A stretch of 64,000 nt of DNA from DAOPXV01 sp035352535. Lineage in GTDB: Bacteria; Muiribacteriota; UBA9980. The position numbers and the translations under genes are program-made. Below, one piece after another: positions 17,226 through 26,515 of this stretch. The DNA lies in NCBI GenBank assembly GCA_964545075.1, contig CAZJFS010000001.1:1-64000 (forward strand). The letters are read 5' to 3'. The notes beneath the pieces are model-generated. The model was not told the DNA's origin. It saw only the letters and a list, made by a program, of their open reading frames with translations, and made no database searches. Each line of letters opens with the position of its first letter. Position 1 is the first letter of the stretch.

Positions 17226-18476
17226 TTATTTCATAGCGCATATGGCGTGTACGAAAACCTTCGTATCGCCGATCATATTTTCTATCATGCAATATTCGTT
17301 GGGCTGATGGCATACTTCTTCCAACCGGCTCCAGACCGCGCAGGGAATGCCGGCCCTTCTGAAATACGCCGCGACGGTTCCGCCGCCTATGCCTTCCGGT
17401 TTAGGGTTGCCGCCATAAACATCCTTTATGCCGGCCGAAAGAAGCTTTACGACCTCGGCATCCATCGATGTAGCCGGAGCGGCCTGTTCCTTCTGCGGAT
17501 ATGAGAATTCGATCTTAACGCCGAATTTTTTTTCGACGCCGTCGGCGTAAGAACGCATTTTCGCGACAACATCCTTCAGATCATAACAAGGAATAACGCG
17601 GCAATCCATGTAAAAAACATCCTCGCCGGGAATAGTGTTTATATTGGGAACGTTGCTATCTTTTTTCGTAGGCTCGAAAGTCGATATGGCCGGCATAAAA
17701 ACTTCGTCTTTATTGGCGAAATCCTTGTAAAGCTCATCGAATTTGGTTATCAGAAACGCGTTGGCCTTATGCGCGTTGATGCCGCAATCGGGGCGGGAGG
17801 CGTGGCACTGCTTGCCAGCCGTTTTTATCTTCATCCACATTATCGATTTTTCGGCGATCTCTATCATGGTGCCTTCCGGATTTCCCGCGTCGGGAACTAC
17901 AATTATATCATTTTTAGTGAATAATTCGGGATGCGCGTTTATGAGGTAGCCAATTCCGTATTGGGACCCGGTTTCCTCGTCCGCGACAAGTATTATGCCT
18001 ACGTTATATTCAGGAACTATTTTTTCTTCCATTATGGCCTTTACGGCGAATATCGAAGATACGATAGCCTGCTGGTTATCCTCGACGCCGCGGCCTATGA
18101 TCCTGTCGCTTTCAACCCTGACCTTATAAGGGTCGAATTGTTTTCCATCGACGGTCCACAGCGAGAGCTCGCCCGGAGGAACGACATCAACGTGCGACAT
18201 TATCCAGAATGTTTTTTTGTCGGATTTGCCTTTTATTTTAGCCACCACGTTCGGACGCGCCTTTGTTTTGCAGCGTTCGTCCGGCGCGTAATAAGTCTGT
18301 ATATCCGTAAAGCCGAAATCTTTCAATACTTTCTTTAAAAATTCCGTTTTTTCGTGTTCGCCGTCTCCGCCGTTTTCGGGAGAAAGGGCCGGAATAGCCG
18401 TCATATCGACCTGAAGTTTTATCATCGCGTCCCTGTAACCGTCTATTCTTTTAACCAGGTTTGAAGTCAAAGCCAT
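17226..18476 (-). CDS. M20 family dipeptidase / deacylase
   Basis: A 416-aa zinc peptidase of the ArgE/DapE/CPG2 type: metal site WIMSHVDVVPPGE, bridging Asp in GRGVEDNQQA, catalytic pair in VADEETGSQYG, further metal ligands in VVPDAGNPEG, and the C-terminal CHQPNEY. The dimerisation domain lies between about 185 and 300. AAGGGG precedes the ATG by about 10 nt. It is a different branch from the M20D enzyme at 6848-8059. It is probably cytosolic and hydrolyses dipeptides or acylated amino acids. Confidence 0.88.
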   Translation of the reverse strand: MALTSNLVKRIDGYRDAMIKLQVDMTAIPALSPENGGDGEHEKTEFLKKVLKDFGFTDIQTYYAPDERCKTKARPNVVAKIKGKSDKKTFWIMSHVDVVPPGELSLWTVDGKQFDPYKVRVESDRIIGRGVEDNQQAIVSSIFAVKAIMEEKIVPEYNVGIILVADEETGSQYGIGYLINAHPELFTKNDIIVVPDAGNPEGTMIEIAEKSIMWMKIKTAGKQCHASRPDCGINAHKANAFLITKFDELYKDFANKDEVFMPAISTFEPTKKDSNVPNINTIPGEDVFYMDCRVIPCYDLKDVVAKMRSYADGVEKKFGVKIEFSYPQKEQAAPATSMDAEVVKLLSAGIKDVYGGNPKPEGIGGGTVAAYFRRAGIPCAVWSRLEEVCHQPNEYCMIENMIGDTKVFVHAICAMK

Positions 18477-18513
18477 TTTTAATTACCCCTTTCACATAAC
18501 TTTATTTTTAAGA

Positions 18514-19257
18514 TCATCCGAGTATTTTAAATATCAGTATCGTTATATTATCGCGACCCCCGCGATCATTGACCATATCTATGAGGTCTGAACATATTTT
18601 GTCCAGATCGCCGCCGGACGCGTCAAGAAGTTTTATAAAAGCGCCGCCGAGTTCCTCGTCGCTTTCAAAATGATCGTTCAATCCGTCGGAACACAAAATA
18701 TAATAATCTCCCACCCTGTAGTCGCGCGGCACTATACGGATCTTGAGCTCATCGTTGTAGCCGACCGCCTGCGTTATGACGTGGCGCATTGGATGTACCT
18801 TCGCCTGAGCCTCGTTGATGAGGTCCATGTCGATATATTCCTGTATCTGCGAATGATCGTGCGATAAAAGTTCGAATTTTTGGCCGTCATATGAATAGCA
18901 GCGGGCGTCACCGACATTGGTGACGTAAACTTTTTCATCATGGCACAGGCATGAAACAAGAGTGGTTCCCATTCCGCGGAGCTCGTCGTTCTCCATTGAT
19001 ACGTTCTTTATTTTTTCACTCGCCGCGGCGACGGCTTCCCGTATAACGTCGGCGACGTTAAATTTTGAAATATCAGCATTTTCGATTTCTTCGGAAATAA
19101 GCTTAACGGCCATATCCGAAGCCACTTCGCCGCCCGCATGGCCGCCCATTCCATCCGCTACTATAAAAAGGCCCTTTTTTTCACAAAAATAATAATTATC
19201 TTCGTTATTTGCCTTTTTCTTACCAATGTCGGTTTTGCAACTGACCTTAAAATTCAT
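18514..19257 (-). CDS. PP2C-family Ser/Thr protein phosphatase (PrpC/Stp type)
   Basis: A 247-aa single-domain phosphatase with all bacterial PP2C motifs: KKANNEDNYY, VADGMGGHAGGEVAS (metal-binding Asp-Gly), TNVGDARCY, LSHDHSQIQEY, LCSDGLND and GGRDNITILIF. It removes phosphate from Ser/Thr in a Mn/Mg-dependent way and usually opposes an Hanks-type kinase; no such kinase is in this window. The start overlaps the radical SAM gene's end by 11 nt, which suggests translational coupling. Confidence 0.9.
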   Translation of the reverse strand: MNFKVSCKTDIGKKKANNEDNYYFCEKKGLFIVADGMGGHAGGEVASDMAVKLISEEIENADISKFNVADVIREAVAAASEKIKNVSMENDELRGMGTTLVSCLCHDEKVYVTNVGDARCYSYDGQKFELLSHDHSQIQEYIDMDLINEAQAKVHPMRHVITQAVGYNDELKIRIVPRDYRVGDYYILCSDGLNDHFESDEELGGAFIKLLDASGGDLDKICSDLIDMVNDRGGRDNITILIFKILG

Positions 19258-20152
19258 ACCTGCCGCCTGCCTTTAAAAGATTAAATGAAGGGTTTGAATC
19301 GTTTTCGTCTTTAAACTTTGCAAGGGTTTCAAGCAATTTTTTCTTATCCTTGGACAGCGCCCCTTCCAGTGACAACATATTCGACGCATGAGTGGACCTG
19401 TATATGACATGGTTCGCATCGATACGCTTTATAAATTCATAATGTTCGTCAACCGTTTCACGATCCGTTAAGACCTCGAATTTTTCGGACCTTATAAGCG
19501 GTATAAGGCCGGACCCCTCGTATATGCTGGTCGTAAGAGTGTTTATAAATTTCGGTGACGTTTCATTCATAAGCTCGGCCGACCTGCGCGCGTGTTCCAT
19601 CGAGTATAATTTTCCGCCGACCCCTAGAAGTATCGTCGCCGAAACGACGAACCCGGCCGCGTGCGCACGGTTGAGAGCGAGTCTGGCCTGAACGTAGCTG
19701 CCTTCTTTTTTCACGAGTTTTAACACTTCATCGGACCCGGATTCGATACCCACGTATAAGTTCTTTATTCCGGAAGCCCTTATGGCTTTAAGCTCCCCGT
19801 CCGTTTTTTCAAGCAGATCCAGAGGATTGGCATACGCGGATAAATGTCGGAGCGCCGGAAACGTCTCTTTAAAATACCCTGACATTTCAATCAAACCATC
19901 CGTATTCATACATAACGCGTTCCCGTCGGCTATGAATATTTTTTTCACGCTTTCACGGTAAGCGGCCGGAATTCTGGCTATATCGCTTTTAATTTCTTCG
20001 AAGCTTCTCACCCTGAACCGTTTTTTTTTATACATAACGCAGAAAAGGCAACTGTTACGAGAACATCCAACCGTGGCCTGTATTATCAAAGAATCCCATT
20101 CGCGAGGCGGCCTGAAGACGGCCCCTTCATATTCAAAAAAATCATTAAGCAT
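19247..20152 (-). CDS. Radical SAM enzyme (HemN/Elp3-like fold), unknown substrate
   Basis: The ATG at 20152 gives an 8-nt overlap with the upstream gene and 301 aa; an upstream in-frame ATG at 20197 would overlap it by 53 nt. The cluster motif reads GCSRNSCLFCVMY, a Cys-x5-Cys-x2-Cys variant of the usual spacing. Then come LYVGIESGSDEVLKL and ATILLGVGGK, typical of the Elp3/HemN-like radical SAM barrel. It should bind [4Fe-4S] and S-adenosylmethionine. Substrate is not predictable; no B12 or peptide-binding domain is present. Confidence 0.85.
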   Translation of the reverse strand: MLNDFFEYEGAVFRPPREWDSLIIQATVGCSRNSCLFCVMYKKKRFRVRSFEEIKSDIARIPAAYRESVKKIFIADGNALCMNTDGLIEMSGYFKETFPALRHLSAYANPLDLLEKTDGELKAIRASGIKNLYVGIESGSDEVLKLVKKEGSYVQARLALNRAHAAGFVVSATILLGVGGKLYSMEHARRSAELMNETSPKFINTLTTSIYEGSGLIPLIRSEKFEVLTDRETVDEHYEFIKRIDANHVIYRSTHASNMLSLEGALSKDKKKLLETLAKFKDENDSNPSFNLLKAGGRYEF

Positions 20153-20576
20153 CTTTTTTATCTTCTTCATCGGCGCCGGAACCGTTTTCATCGGCATTCA
20201 CTCCGGCTTCAACGTTATGCGCCGCACTGGCGGTTCTCTTCATCATCTCGGCTGAAACATAAGCGTCGACTATCGATATCAACCATAAAAAACCTATAAA
20301 CCCGGAATTCGAAGCCGCATCAGACCCCGTCCAGACCGCGTTAATGAAATCGACCGCGGCCGAAACTTCCCCCTTCGCAATTCTCGGATAGTACACGGCA
20401 TATATTGAAAGTATCTGATATACTAAATATCCCAGGACCGCGAAAAATATTGAAAGTATTATGTAGCCTTTTTTCTTCTGGCCATTATAGATCTGGCCGG
20501 CTCCGGGGCCGAGAACCAGTGATAACAACGCAGCTTTGAAAGGCCTTACCGTTCCACGAGAGACGTTAGACGACAT
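20145..20576 (-). CDS. Small TM2/DUF5683-like membrane protein
   Basis: A 143-aa protein with about three hydrophobic helices. The first carries the PGAGQIYNGQKKKGY signature (Pro-Gly-x-Gly-x-x-Tyr-x-Gly-x-x-x-x-Gly) typical of TM2/DUF5683 proteins. An acidic, Asn/Glu/Asp-rich C-terminal tail follows. Function of the family is unknown. It sits 22 nt after gltX and overlaps the radical SAM gene by 8 nt. Confidence 0.75.
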   Translation of the reverse strand: MSSNVSRGTVRPFKAALLSLVLGPGAGQIYNGQKKKGYIILSIFFAVLGYLVYQILSIYAVYYPRIAKGEVSAAVDFINAVWTGSDAASNSGFIGFLWLISIVDAYVSAEMMKRTASAAHNVEAGVNADENGSGADEEDKKDA

Positions 20577-20598
20577 TTACTTCTCGCCTTTTCAAATA

Positions 20599-22074
20599 TC
20601 AGCTCAGATACTTCGAGGCGAATCCGCGAAGCCTGGCGATGGTACGCTCTTTTCCGAGAATATCGAACATCTCGTATACGCCCGGACCCGAGCTGTGGCC
20701 GGTAAGGCTCACGCGCAGAGGCATAAACACGTCATGACCTGAAAAGCCAAGCGTTTTCTGGGCCTTTTTAATAGCGCCTTTGACGGCGGCCAGGTTATAT
20801 TCGGGAAACGTTTCGATCTCCGAAATTATAAAATCTATTACTTTATTGGTAAGCTGCTTATCGAGAATATATTTGGCGACTTCAGCGTCATCCTTTTTAA
20901 CTTCGTATTCTTCCCCGAAGAAAAGATTAACATGCGCCGGAGCGTCAACGAGCGTATCGAAAGATGTTTTAGCCGTCTTCATAACTTTCGCGAGCCATTC
21001 AAGTTTCGATTCGAGCTCCTCTTTTTTCAGAAGTCCGGCTTCGATAAGATACGGCGCGCACATTTTAGCCACCGCCAGATCGTCCGCTTTTCTTATGTAG
21101 CTGCCGTTCATCCATTTAAGTTTCGTCGAATCGAAGACGGCCGGGCTCTTGGCGACGCGCGACAAAGAAAATTCGGATATCAGTTCGTCCTTAGTGAAGA
21201 ATTCACGGTCCCCCTCCGGCGACCATCCGAGAAGCGCGAGATAGTTTACGAGCGCCTCCGGCAGTATTCCGCCTTTATCATATTCTTCGACCGAAGTGGC
21301 GCCATGCCGCTTTGAAAGTCGCGTGCCATCGGGGCCGAGTATCATTGATATATGGCCGAATCTGGGCGTTTTAAACCCGAGTGCCTCATACATGACTATC
21401 TGTTTCGGCGTGTTTGAAATATGATCATCGCCCCTTAAAACGTGGGTTATGTTCATAAGAGCGTCATCAATCACAACGGCGTAATTATAAGTGGGAATGC
21501 CGTCGCTTCTTACTATCACCATATCGCCTATGAGGTTTCCATCGAATGAAAGCTCGCCTCTGACGATATCGTCGAACTTTATTTCCTTGGCGGGAACTTT
21601 AAAACGGATCGCCGCTTTTTCGCCTTTAGCTATTCGCTCGCGCGCTTCAGAAAGGCTGATATTTCTGCATTTTCCCGAATATTTCTGAGAGCTCGCCCGC
21701 GCGTCTTCCATTTCCTTGCGTTCACGGTCTATTTCTTCCTGGGAGCAGAAACAGTAATACGCGTGTCCTGATTCCAGAAGTTTTTTCGCATATTCATCAT
21801 AGGTTCCAAGGCGCTGCGTCTGAAAATACGGACCATACGCTCCTCCGACCTCCGGACCCTCATCCCAGTCAAGACCGAGCCATTTCATCGAACGAAATAT
21901 CGCCGATATGGATTCTTCGGTCGATCTCGCGCGATCGGTATCCTCAATCCTCAATATGAATTTTCCGCCCGTATTCTTGGCATAAAGATAATTGAACAGC
22001 GCGGTCCTGGCGCCTCCTACATGCAGATACCCTGTCGGCGACGGAGCGAACCTTACCCTTACTTCAGAACTCAT
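20599..22074 (-). CDS. gltX: Glutamyl-tRNA synthetase
   Basis: A 491-aa class I tRNA synthetase with the HIGH-type motif in FAPSPTGYLHVGGARTA and the KMSKS-type motif in LSKRHGATS. It also has the conserved LRGDDHISNTPKQ and RFGHISMILGPDG blocks and an all-helical anticodon-binding C-terminus. Length is normal for a bacterial GltX. It charges tRNA-Glu (and in many bacteria tRNA-Gln, followed by amidation). AGAGGT lies about 9 nt before the ATG. Confidence 0.95.
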   Translation of the reverse strand: MSSEVRVRFAPSPTGYLHVGGARTALFNYLYAKNTGGKFILRIEDTDRARSTEESISAIFRSMKWLGLDWDEGPEVGGAYGPYFQTQRLGTYDEYAKKLLESGHAYYCFCSQEEIDRERKEMEDARASSQKYSGKCRNISLSEARERIAKGEKAAIRFKVPAKEIKFDDIVRGELSFDGNLIGDMVIVRSDGIPTYNYAVVIDDALMNITHVLRGDDHISNTPKQIVMYEALGFKTPRFGHISMILGPDGTRLSKRHGATSVEEYDKGGILPEALVNYLALLGWSPEGDREFFTKDELISEFSLSRVAKSPAVFDSTKLKWMNGSYIRKADDLAVAKMCAPYLIEAGLLKKEELESKLEWLAKVMKTAKTSFDTLVDAPAHVNLFFGEEYEVKKDDAEVAKYILDKQLTNKVIDFIISEIETFPEYNLAAVKGAIKKAQKTLGFSGHDVFMPLRVSLTGHSSGPGVYEMFDILGKERTIARLRGFASKYLS

Positions 22075-22105
22075 TTTATATACCTCTATTCCATTTTTAT
22101 TATAT

Positions 22106-22993
22106 TTATTTTTTAACTATCGCGAAATTATTCATCATAGCTTCGGCGCCCTTGAGATATTTATCAAAAGCGGCTTCGGTGGAAGTGTATGTGAGTATGT
22201 AGACCTTTCCATCAACTATCGTCCACGAGCTTTTAGCCTTCAGCTTAACCCCGCTGTTTACCATATCGCTTGTCATCGAATAAAATTTAACGCCGTTATA
22301 GGTCTCGTAACCTTCTTTCGCTATTTTAAAATCAGGTACTTTCTTAACCTCTTCCTTTGAATAAGCAGTGTACTGTTCAAGATTTTTTTCTTTTTCCGCT
22401 TTAACTATCACGTTGAAGTTTATGCGAAACTCATTTATGGTTTCACCAAATACCATAACGATCGAGTTCTCGCCGGAAAAAGTGGCGGGAACTTTAAACG
22501 TAAGATTAGCGATATCAAATCCGCCAAACATGCTTTCAGCGTCCTTGATATATTTATCGAATGAAGCTTCAGCCGCGGTATAAGTCATAACATGCGCTTT
22601 TTTATTCTGAATAGTCCATACGCCTTTTGAACGGAGCATGAATTCTTCGCTTTTGAATTTATTGACGGCTGTCGCGAATTTAACGCCGTTATATGTTTCA
22701 TAGCCTTCCTTTTCAACTTTAAAATCAGGAATGCCTTTTATCTGAGCCTTTGAAAAAATGGTATACTGCTCGAGATTTTTCTCGAGTTCCGGGTTGATAA
22801 TAAGGTTGAAGGTCGTCATCGGTTCCGGACCGTAAATCATAAGCATCGAGTCGCTCGCCATAAAAGAAACCGGAATTTTAAGCGTATAAGCCGGATAATT
22901 AAGGACAAATTCATTAGCTGAAGCAAACGCGCATGACGCCGACATAACGTTGATCACGCATACCAGAAATAATAAAACGAACAGATTTTTCAT
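22106..22993 (-). CDS. Secreted protein with tandem duplicated domain
   Basis: A 295-aa secreted protein (signal peptide about 1-24, ending CAFA). It holds two copies of one domain of about 130 residues. Copy 1 has EKNLEQYTIFSKAQIKGIPD and KEGYETYNGVKFATAV; copy 2 has EKNLEQYTAYSKEEVKKVPD and KEGYETYNGVKFYSMT. Each copy ends with a WTI..(K)..V-T-Y-T block and a FDKY(I/L)K(D/G)AE helix. The fold resembles the DcrB/PsbP type in strand pattern, but this is a guess. AAGGAG precedes the ATG. Confidence 0.75.
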   Translation of the reverse strand: MKNLFVLLFLVCVINVMSASCAFASANEFVLNYPAYTLKIPVSFMASDSMLMIYGPEPMTTFNLIINPELEKNLEQYTIFSKAQIKGIPDFKVEKEGYETYNGVKFATAVNKFKSEEFMLRSKGVWTIQNKKAHVMTYTAAEASFDKYIKDAESMFGGFDIANLTFKVPATFSGENSIVMVFGETINEFRINFNVIVKAEKEKNLEQYTAYSKEEVKKVPDFKIAKEGYETYNGVKFYSMTSDMVNSGVKLKAKSSWTIVDGKVYILTYTSTEAAFDKYLKGAEAMMNNFAIVKK

Positions 22994-23042
22994 AAAAAAA
23001 TCTCCTTATTAATTATTGATTTATTTTTTCAAAAGACGGAGG

Positions 23043-23819
23043 CTATATTATGCTGAAACCCATTACTAGATTGTTAGGGCCGTTAGCAAGCGCATGCCCG
23101 CATTTTCCAAACGCGGCTACCGTTATTCTACCTTCTCCGCGGACGACCGAAATCTTAAACCCTCCGCCGAGGCCCGGATTTATGGATGAAAGCTGGATAT
23201 AAGCGTCACGCACGGCGTTACTGAGCGCGACCTTTTCACGCGTATCCTCTTTGATGACGCCGCGGGCGATGGCGGCTACGGTTGTAGCTTCGCGCATTTT
23301 TATAGGAAGTTTTTCCGCCGTGGTCCCGACCTGCGTAATAACCGCCTTATAGCCTTCCTCCTGACTTTTTTCCAGCCAGTATTCCTCTTTTTCACGTTCA
23401 TTGGTCATCGCAAGATATATCGCGGCGCGTTCGGGAGAAAGTTTCGGCTGTTTAGTATCGACGACGAGGTCCTTAACTATATCGCGTTCAGTTACGACGC
23501 CTATCATTTCGCCTGTTTCATTTAAAACCGGAAGCCGGCCGATGCGGTTATTTGTAATAAGCTTAGCCGCTTCCTGAAGATTATTTTCCTGGTTCACCGA
23601 TATGATCGGAGTGGTCATAATACATGAGCAAGGCTTCGAATCATCCGCTTCCTTCAAAAAGTCACCTTCGGTAATAATGCCCTCGACCTTTTTTTTATCA
23701 AGAACGAAAAGCGCGCGCGATTCAGCCGTAAGCATAAGTTTTTTAGCCTCGGTAATTTTCTCGGTCTTTTTGATGGTTACAAATTCCTTTGACATAGCAT
23801 CTTTTACATTGGTGCTCAT
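23043..23819 (-). CDS. CBS-pair protein fused to a HutP-like domain
   Basis: A 258-aa protein. Residues about 5-125 are two CBS domains (KDAMSKEFVTIKKTEKITEA..., then CIMTTPIISVNQENNLQEAA ... IGRLPVLNETGEMIGVVTERDIV), which usually bind adenosine nucleotides. Residues about 150-258 follow the HutP pattern: VGTTAEKL, TTVAAIARGVIKEDTREKVALSNAV, GGGFKISVVRGEGRITVAAFG and NNLVMGFSII. HutP is an RNA-binding antiterminator of Bacillus hut genes. The fusion suggests a nucleotide-sensing regulator, perhaps of RNA. GGAGGA lies 9 nt before the ATG. HutP assignment is from pattern only. Confidence 0.72.
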   Translation of the reverse strand: MSTNVKDAMSKEFVTIKKTEKITEAKKLMLTAESRALFVLDKKKVEGIITEGDFLKEADDSKPCSCIMTTPIISVNQENNLQEAAKLITNNRIGRLPVLNETGEMIGVVTERDIVKDLVVDTKQPKLSPERAAIYLAMTNEREKEEYWLEKSQEEGYKAVITQVGTTAEKLPIKMREATTVAAIARGVIKEDTREKVALSNAVRDAYIQLSSINPGLGGGFKISVVRGEGRITVAAFGKCGHALANGPNNLVMGFSII

Positions 23820-23889
23820 TAAAGTGTCTCCTCCACATGTTATCTGCGTAATAAATTTTTAGGTTTCAATAAAAAACCAAGGGTTTATA

Positions 23890-25095
23890 TTATTTTTTTA
23901 TTTTTATTATTTTATTGTCTTTGTAATCCCTTTTATTGTCGTTTCGCTTGTCGGGCTCGCCCTGATTTTTAATGGCATCCGGCGTTTGCGCCGCCTGCTC
24001 GTCGTGGCCCGATTCAAGCCCGGCTTTAGTCCTCGTAAAAACAAGCCGGCCGGCGGCGGTCTGAAGCATCGAAGTGACGACGACGTCAACCGTTTTTCCG
24101 ATAGAATCGCGCCCGTCCTCGACTATGACCATAGTTCCGTCCGGAAGATACCCGATGCCCTGTGAGTGCTCCTTGCCCTCTTTTATAACGTGAAGCGACA
24201 TTGACTCTCCGGGCATGACTATAGGTTTCAATGCATTTGCGAGGTCGTTGATGTTTAAAACGTCAAGACCGTGTATCTGAGCGACCTTGTTGAGGTTATA
24301 ATCGGTCGTCAAAACTTTTCCGGCGTTCTTTTTGGCCAGAGCGACAAGCTTCTCGTCAACGGCTTTTGAAGCCGAAACATCCTCGGAGCCTATCTCGACC
24401 ATATTCGCGAATTCATTCTGCATTTTATTTAAAACGTCAAGACCGCGGCGGCCTTTGCTTCGCTTTAAGGTGTCCTGTGAATCGGCTATGAACTGAAGTT
24501 CGTTCACTACAAACTCCGGTATGATAAGCCGGCCTTCTATGAAACGCGCCTTTACTATGTCATATATTCTTCCATCAACTAAAACCGAAGTATCTAGATA
24601 TTTTTCAGAACCATTTATCGAATTTATGGTTTTGCCGGATACAAGTTTTATTATGTCCATATGGTATTTCATGCAAAGCGACATGCCGACATAACCCAAT
24701 AATATATTGACGATGAAAGGCATCAATATTTTTAAGATAGGTATCATCTTTTTGAAATATTCTGGAAAGGCATCGGCCATGGAGGAGTTAAGAAATATAA
24801 TGGCTGGAAGAAGTATCATGAGATTGGCCATGAATAGGCCGAGAATGAAACCGACCACGCCCGAAATAACTTCATAGAACGAAAGTTTTTTTAATATCGC
24901 CTGAACATATCTTTCGAGTTCGCGGGATATCATAGACCCAAGAAGGAACCCGAACATTCCCAGAACTATCGAAAGTTTTATTTCAGGATCATCGCCCAAT
25001 ATAGGGTTATCCTTATAATAGGGCGTATTGGCGAGGTAATAACTTACCGTGACTCCGGTCACGGTCCCTGTAAGCGTCAATAAACTTCTTATCAA
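23890..25095 (-). CDS. YacL-like membrane protein with PIN and TRAM domains
   Basis: A 401-aa protein. Four membrane helices (about 1-145) are followed by a PIN nuclease-like domain with acidic residues in YLDTSVLVDGRIYDI, PEFVVNELQ, DEKLVALAKK and TTDYNLNKVA. A TRAM-like RNA-binding segment follows (about 295-350, GEGKEHSQGIGYL region), then a charged tail. YacL homologs occur widely; their role is unsettled. The listed TTG start (25095) is far from the best SD (GGGGAG, near 25120); an ATT about 9 nt upstream is an alternative. A promoter overlapped by a dyad lies directly upstream. Confidence 0.82.
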   Translation of the reverse strand: MIRSLLTLTGTVTGVTVSYYLANTPYYKDNPILGDDPEIKLSIVLGMFGFLLGSMISRELERYVQAILKKLSFYEVISGVVGFILGLFMANLMILLPAIIFLNSSMADAFPEYFKKMIPILKILMPFIVNILLGYVGMSLCMKYHMDIIKLVSGKTINSINGSEKYLDTSVLVDGRIYDIVKARFIEGRLIIPEFVVNELQFIADSQDTLKRSKGRRGLDVLNKMQNEFANMVEIGSEDVSASKAVDEKLVALAKKNAGKVLTTDYNLNKVAQIHGLDVLNINDLANALKPIVMPGESMSLHVIKEGKEHSQGIGYLPDGTMVIVEDGRDSIGKTVDVVVTSMLQTAAGRLVFTRTKAGLESGHDEQAAQTPDAIKNQGEPDKRNDNKRDYKDNKIIKIKK

Positions 25096-25152
25096 AGCAA
25101 AAATGTAAAATCACTCCCCGCTATATTAACGGCAGAAATCAGCCATCTTAAG

Positions 25153-25179
25153 TTTCTACGTTATATACTAACGTAGAAA
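25153..25179. promoter_or_regulatory. Perfect inverted repeat, likely operator of the YacL-like gene
   Basis: TTTCTACGTTA (25153-25163) and TAACGTAGAAA (25169-25179) are perfect 11-bp arms around TATAC. It overlaps the -10 and start region of the minus-strand promoter, where a dimeric repressor would block transcription. Confidence 0.65.
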
Positions 25180-25207
25180 TATATCATAATAGAACATTAA
25201 AAGTCAA
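25178..25207 (-). promoter_or_regulatory. Promoter for the YacL-like gene
   Basis: On the minus strand TTGACT (25207-25202), 18 nt, then TATATT (25183-25178). The start would fall inside the dyad at 25153-25179. Confidence 0.55.
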
Positions 25208-25339
25208 TTCATTTAAGCTTTTATTTTAACGATAATTATTGCAAAATTTTACCTTTAGGTGTAGAATTTTATTTCTAAAATATCCAACTAAAATAAGGCA
25301 TGTTTAAAAATAAAAATCGCCTGGAAAGAATGGAAGATT

Positions 25340-26515
25340 ATGGCAAATTTAAAATATGATTTTGAACCGATAATTAACAGAAAAAATACAAATTGCTTCA
25401 AATGGGACTTCGCCGCAAAGATATTTAAAAGCGAAACCGCGCTTCCAATGTGGGTCGCGGATATGGATTTCTCATCTCCGCCTGAAATAGTGAACGCCAT
25501 AAAAGAAAGGGCTTCTCATCCAATATATGGCTATGCGGCAAGGCCTGATTCATTCAACGGTTCCCTGATCGGATGGTCAAAAAAAAGACACGGCTTTGAA
25601 ATTAAAAACGAATGGATATGTTTCAGCCCTGGCATAGTACCGGCGCTCGCCATAGCGGTTTCAGCTTATACCTCGCCCGGCGATAAAGTAATGATACAAA
25701 CGCCGGTTTACCCGCCCTTCTTTTCGGTCGTCCGCGATCAAAAAAGGGAACTTGTCGAAAACGCCCTGTCCCTTGAGAACGGCCATTATTCAATAAATTT
25801 CAATGATTTCGAAAAGAAAGCGGCTTCGGGCGTTAAATTGTTCATGCTTTGCAGTCCGCATAATCCGGTCGGACGCGTATGGACGCGCGAAGAACTTTTA
25901 AAAATAGGCGAGATATGTCTTAAATATAATATCGTCATTATTTCAGACGAGATCCATTCGGATATAATATACGCCGGCCATAAACACATCTGCCTTGCTT
26001 CGCTTTCACGCGATATAATGAATAAAACGGTCACGCTGATGTCGCCCAGCAAGACCTTTAACATAACCGGCCTCGCCATATCGGCGGCGATAGCGGCCGA
26101 CGAAAAGCTTCGGACGCCGTTTAAAAAGATAACCGAAAACCTTCACATCGATCAAACGAACGTTTTCGGCGTCACCGCTTTCGAGGCGGCGTATAAAAAT
26201 GGAGAAGCCTGGCTGATTGAACTTTTGGCGTATCTTGAAGGAAACATCGAATATATTTCAGAATTTCTTTCAAAAAACCTTCCTGAAGTGAAATTCATAA
26301 AACCCGACGGCACTTTTCTGGCATGGCTCGATTTCAGGAAATTCGACCTGCCGCAAAAAGAGCTCTGCGAACGTATAACCTTCAGGGGCGGCCTCGCGCT
26401 TAATGACGGAACCACTTTTGGCGGCGATGGAAAGGGTTTTATGAGGCTTAATTTCGGCTGCCCTCGCGCCACGCTTGAAGAAGGCATGAAAAGACTTTTA
26501 AAAGCTTTTAAATAA
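25340..26515 (+). CDS. PLP aminotransferase of the PatB/MalY cystathionine beta-lyase type
   Basis: A 391-aa fold-type I PLP enzyme: MWVADMDFSSPPEI (PatB hallmark), YGYAARPDSF, CSPHNPVGRVW, ISDEIHSDIIY (Asp contacting PLP nitrogen), and SPSKTFNITGL with the PLP lysine. It should cleave C-S bonds (cystathionine, cysteine) or transaminate. GGAAG precedes the ATG. It is convergent with, and overlaps by 18 nt, the end of the sigma-factor membrane partner gene. Confidence 0.88.
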   Translation: MANLKYDFEPIINRKNTNCFKWDFAAKIFKSETALPMWVADMDFSSPPEIVNAIKERASHPIYGYAARPDSFNGSLIGWSKKRHGFEIKNEWICFSPGIVPALAIAVSAYTSPGDKVMIQTPVYPPFFSVVRDQKRELVENALSLENGHYSINFNDFEKKAASGVKLFMLCSPHNPVGRVWTREELLKIGEICLKYNIVIISDEIHSDIIYAGHKHICLASLSRDIMNKTVTLMSPSKTFNITGLAISAAIAADEKLRTPFKKITENLHIDQTNVFGVTAFEAAYKNGEAWLIELLAYLEGNIEYISEFLSKNLPEVKFIKPDGTFLAWLDFRKFDLPQKELCERITFRGGLALNDGTTFGGDGKGFMRLNFGCPRATLEEGMKRLLKAFK

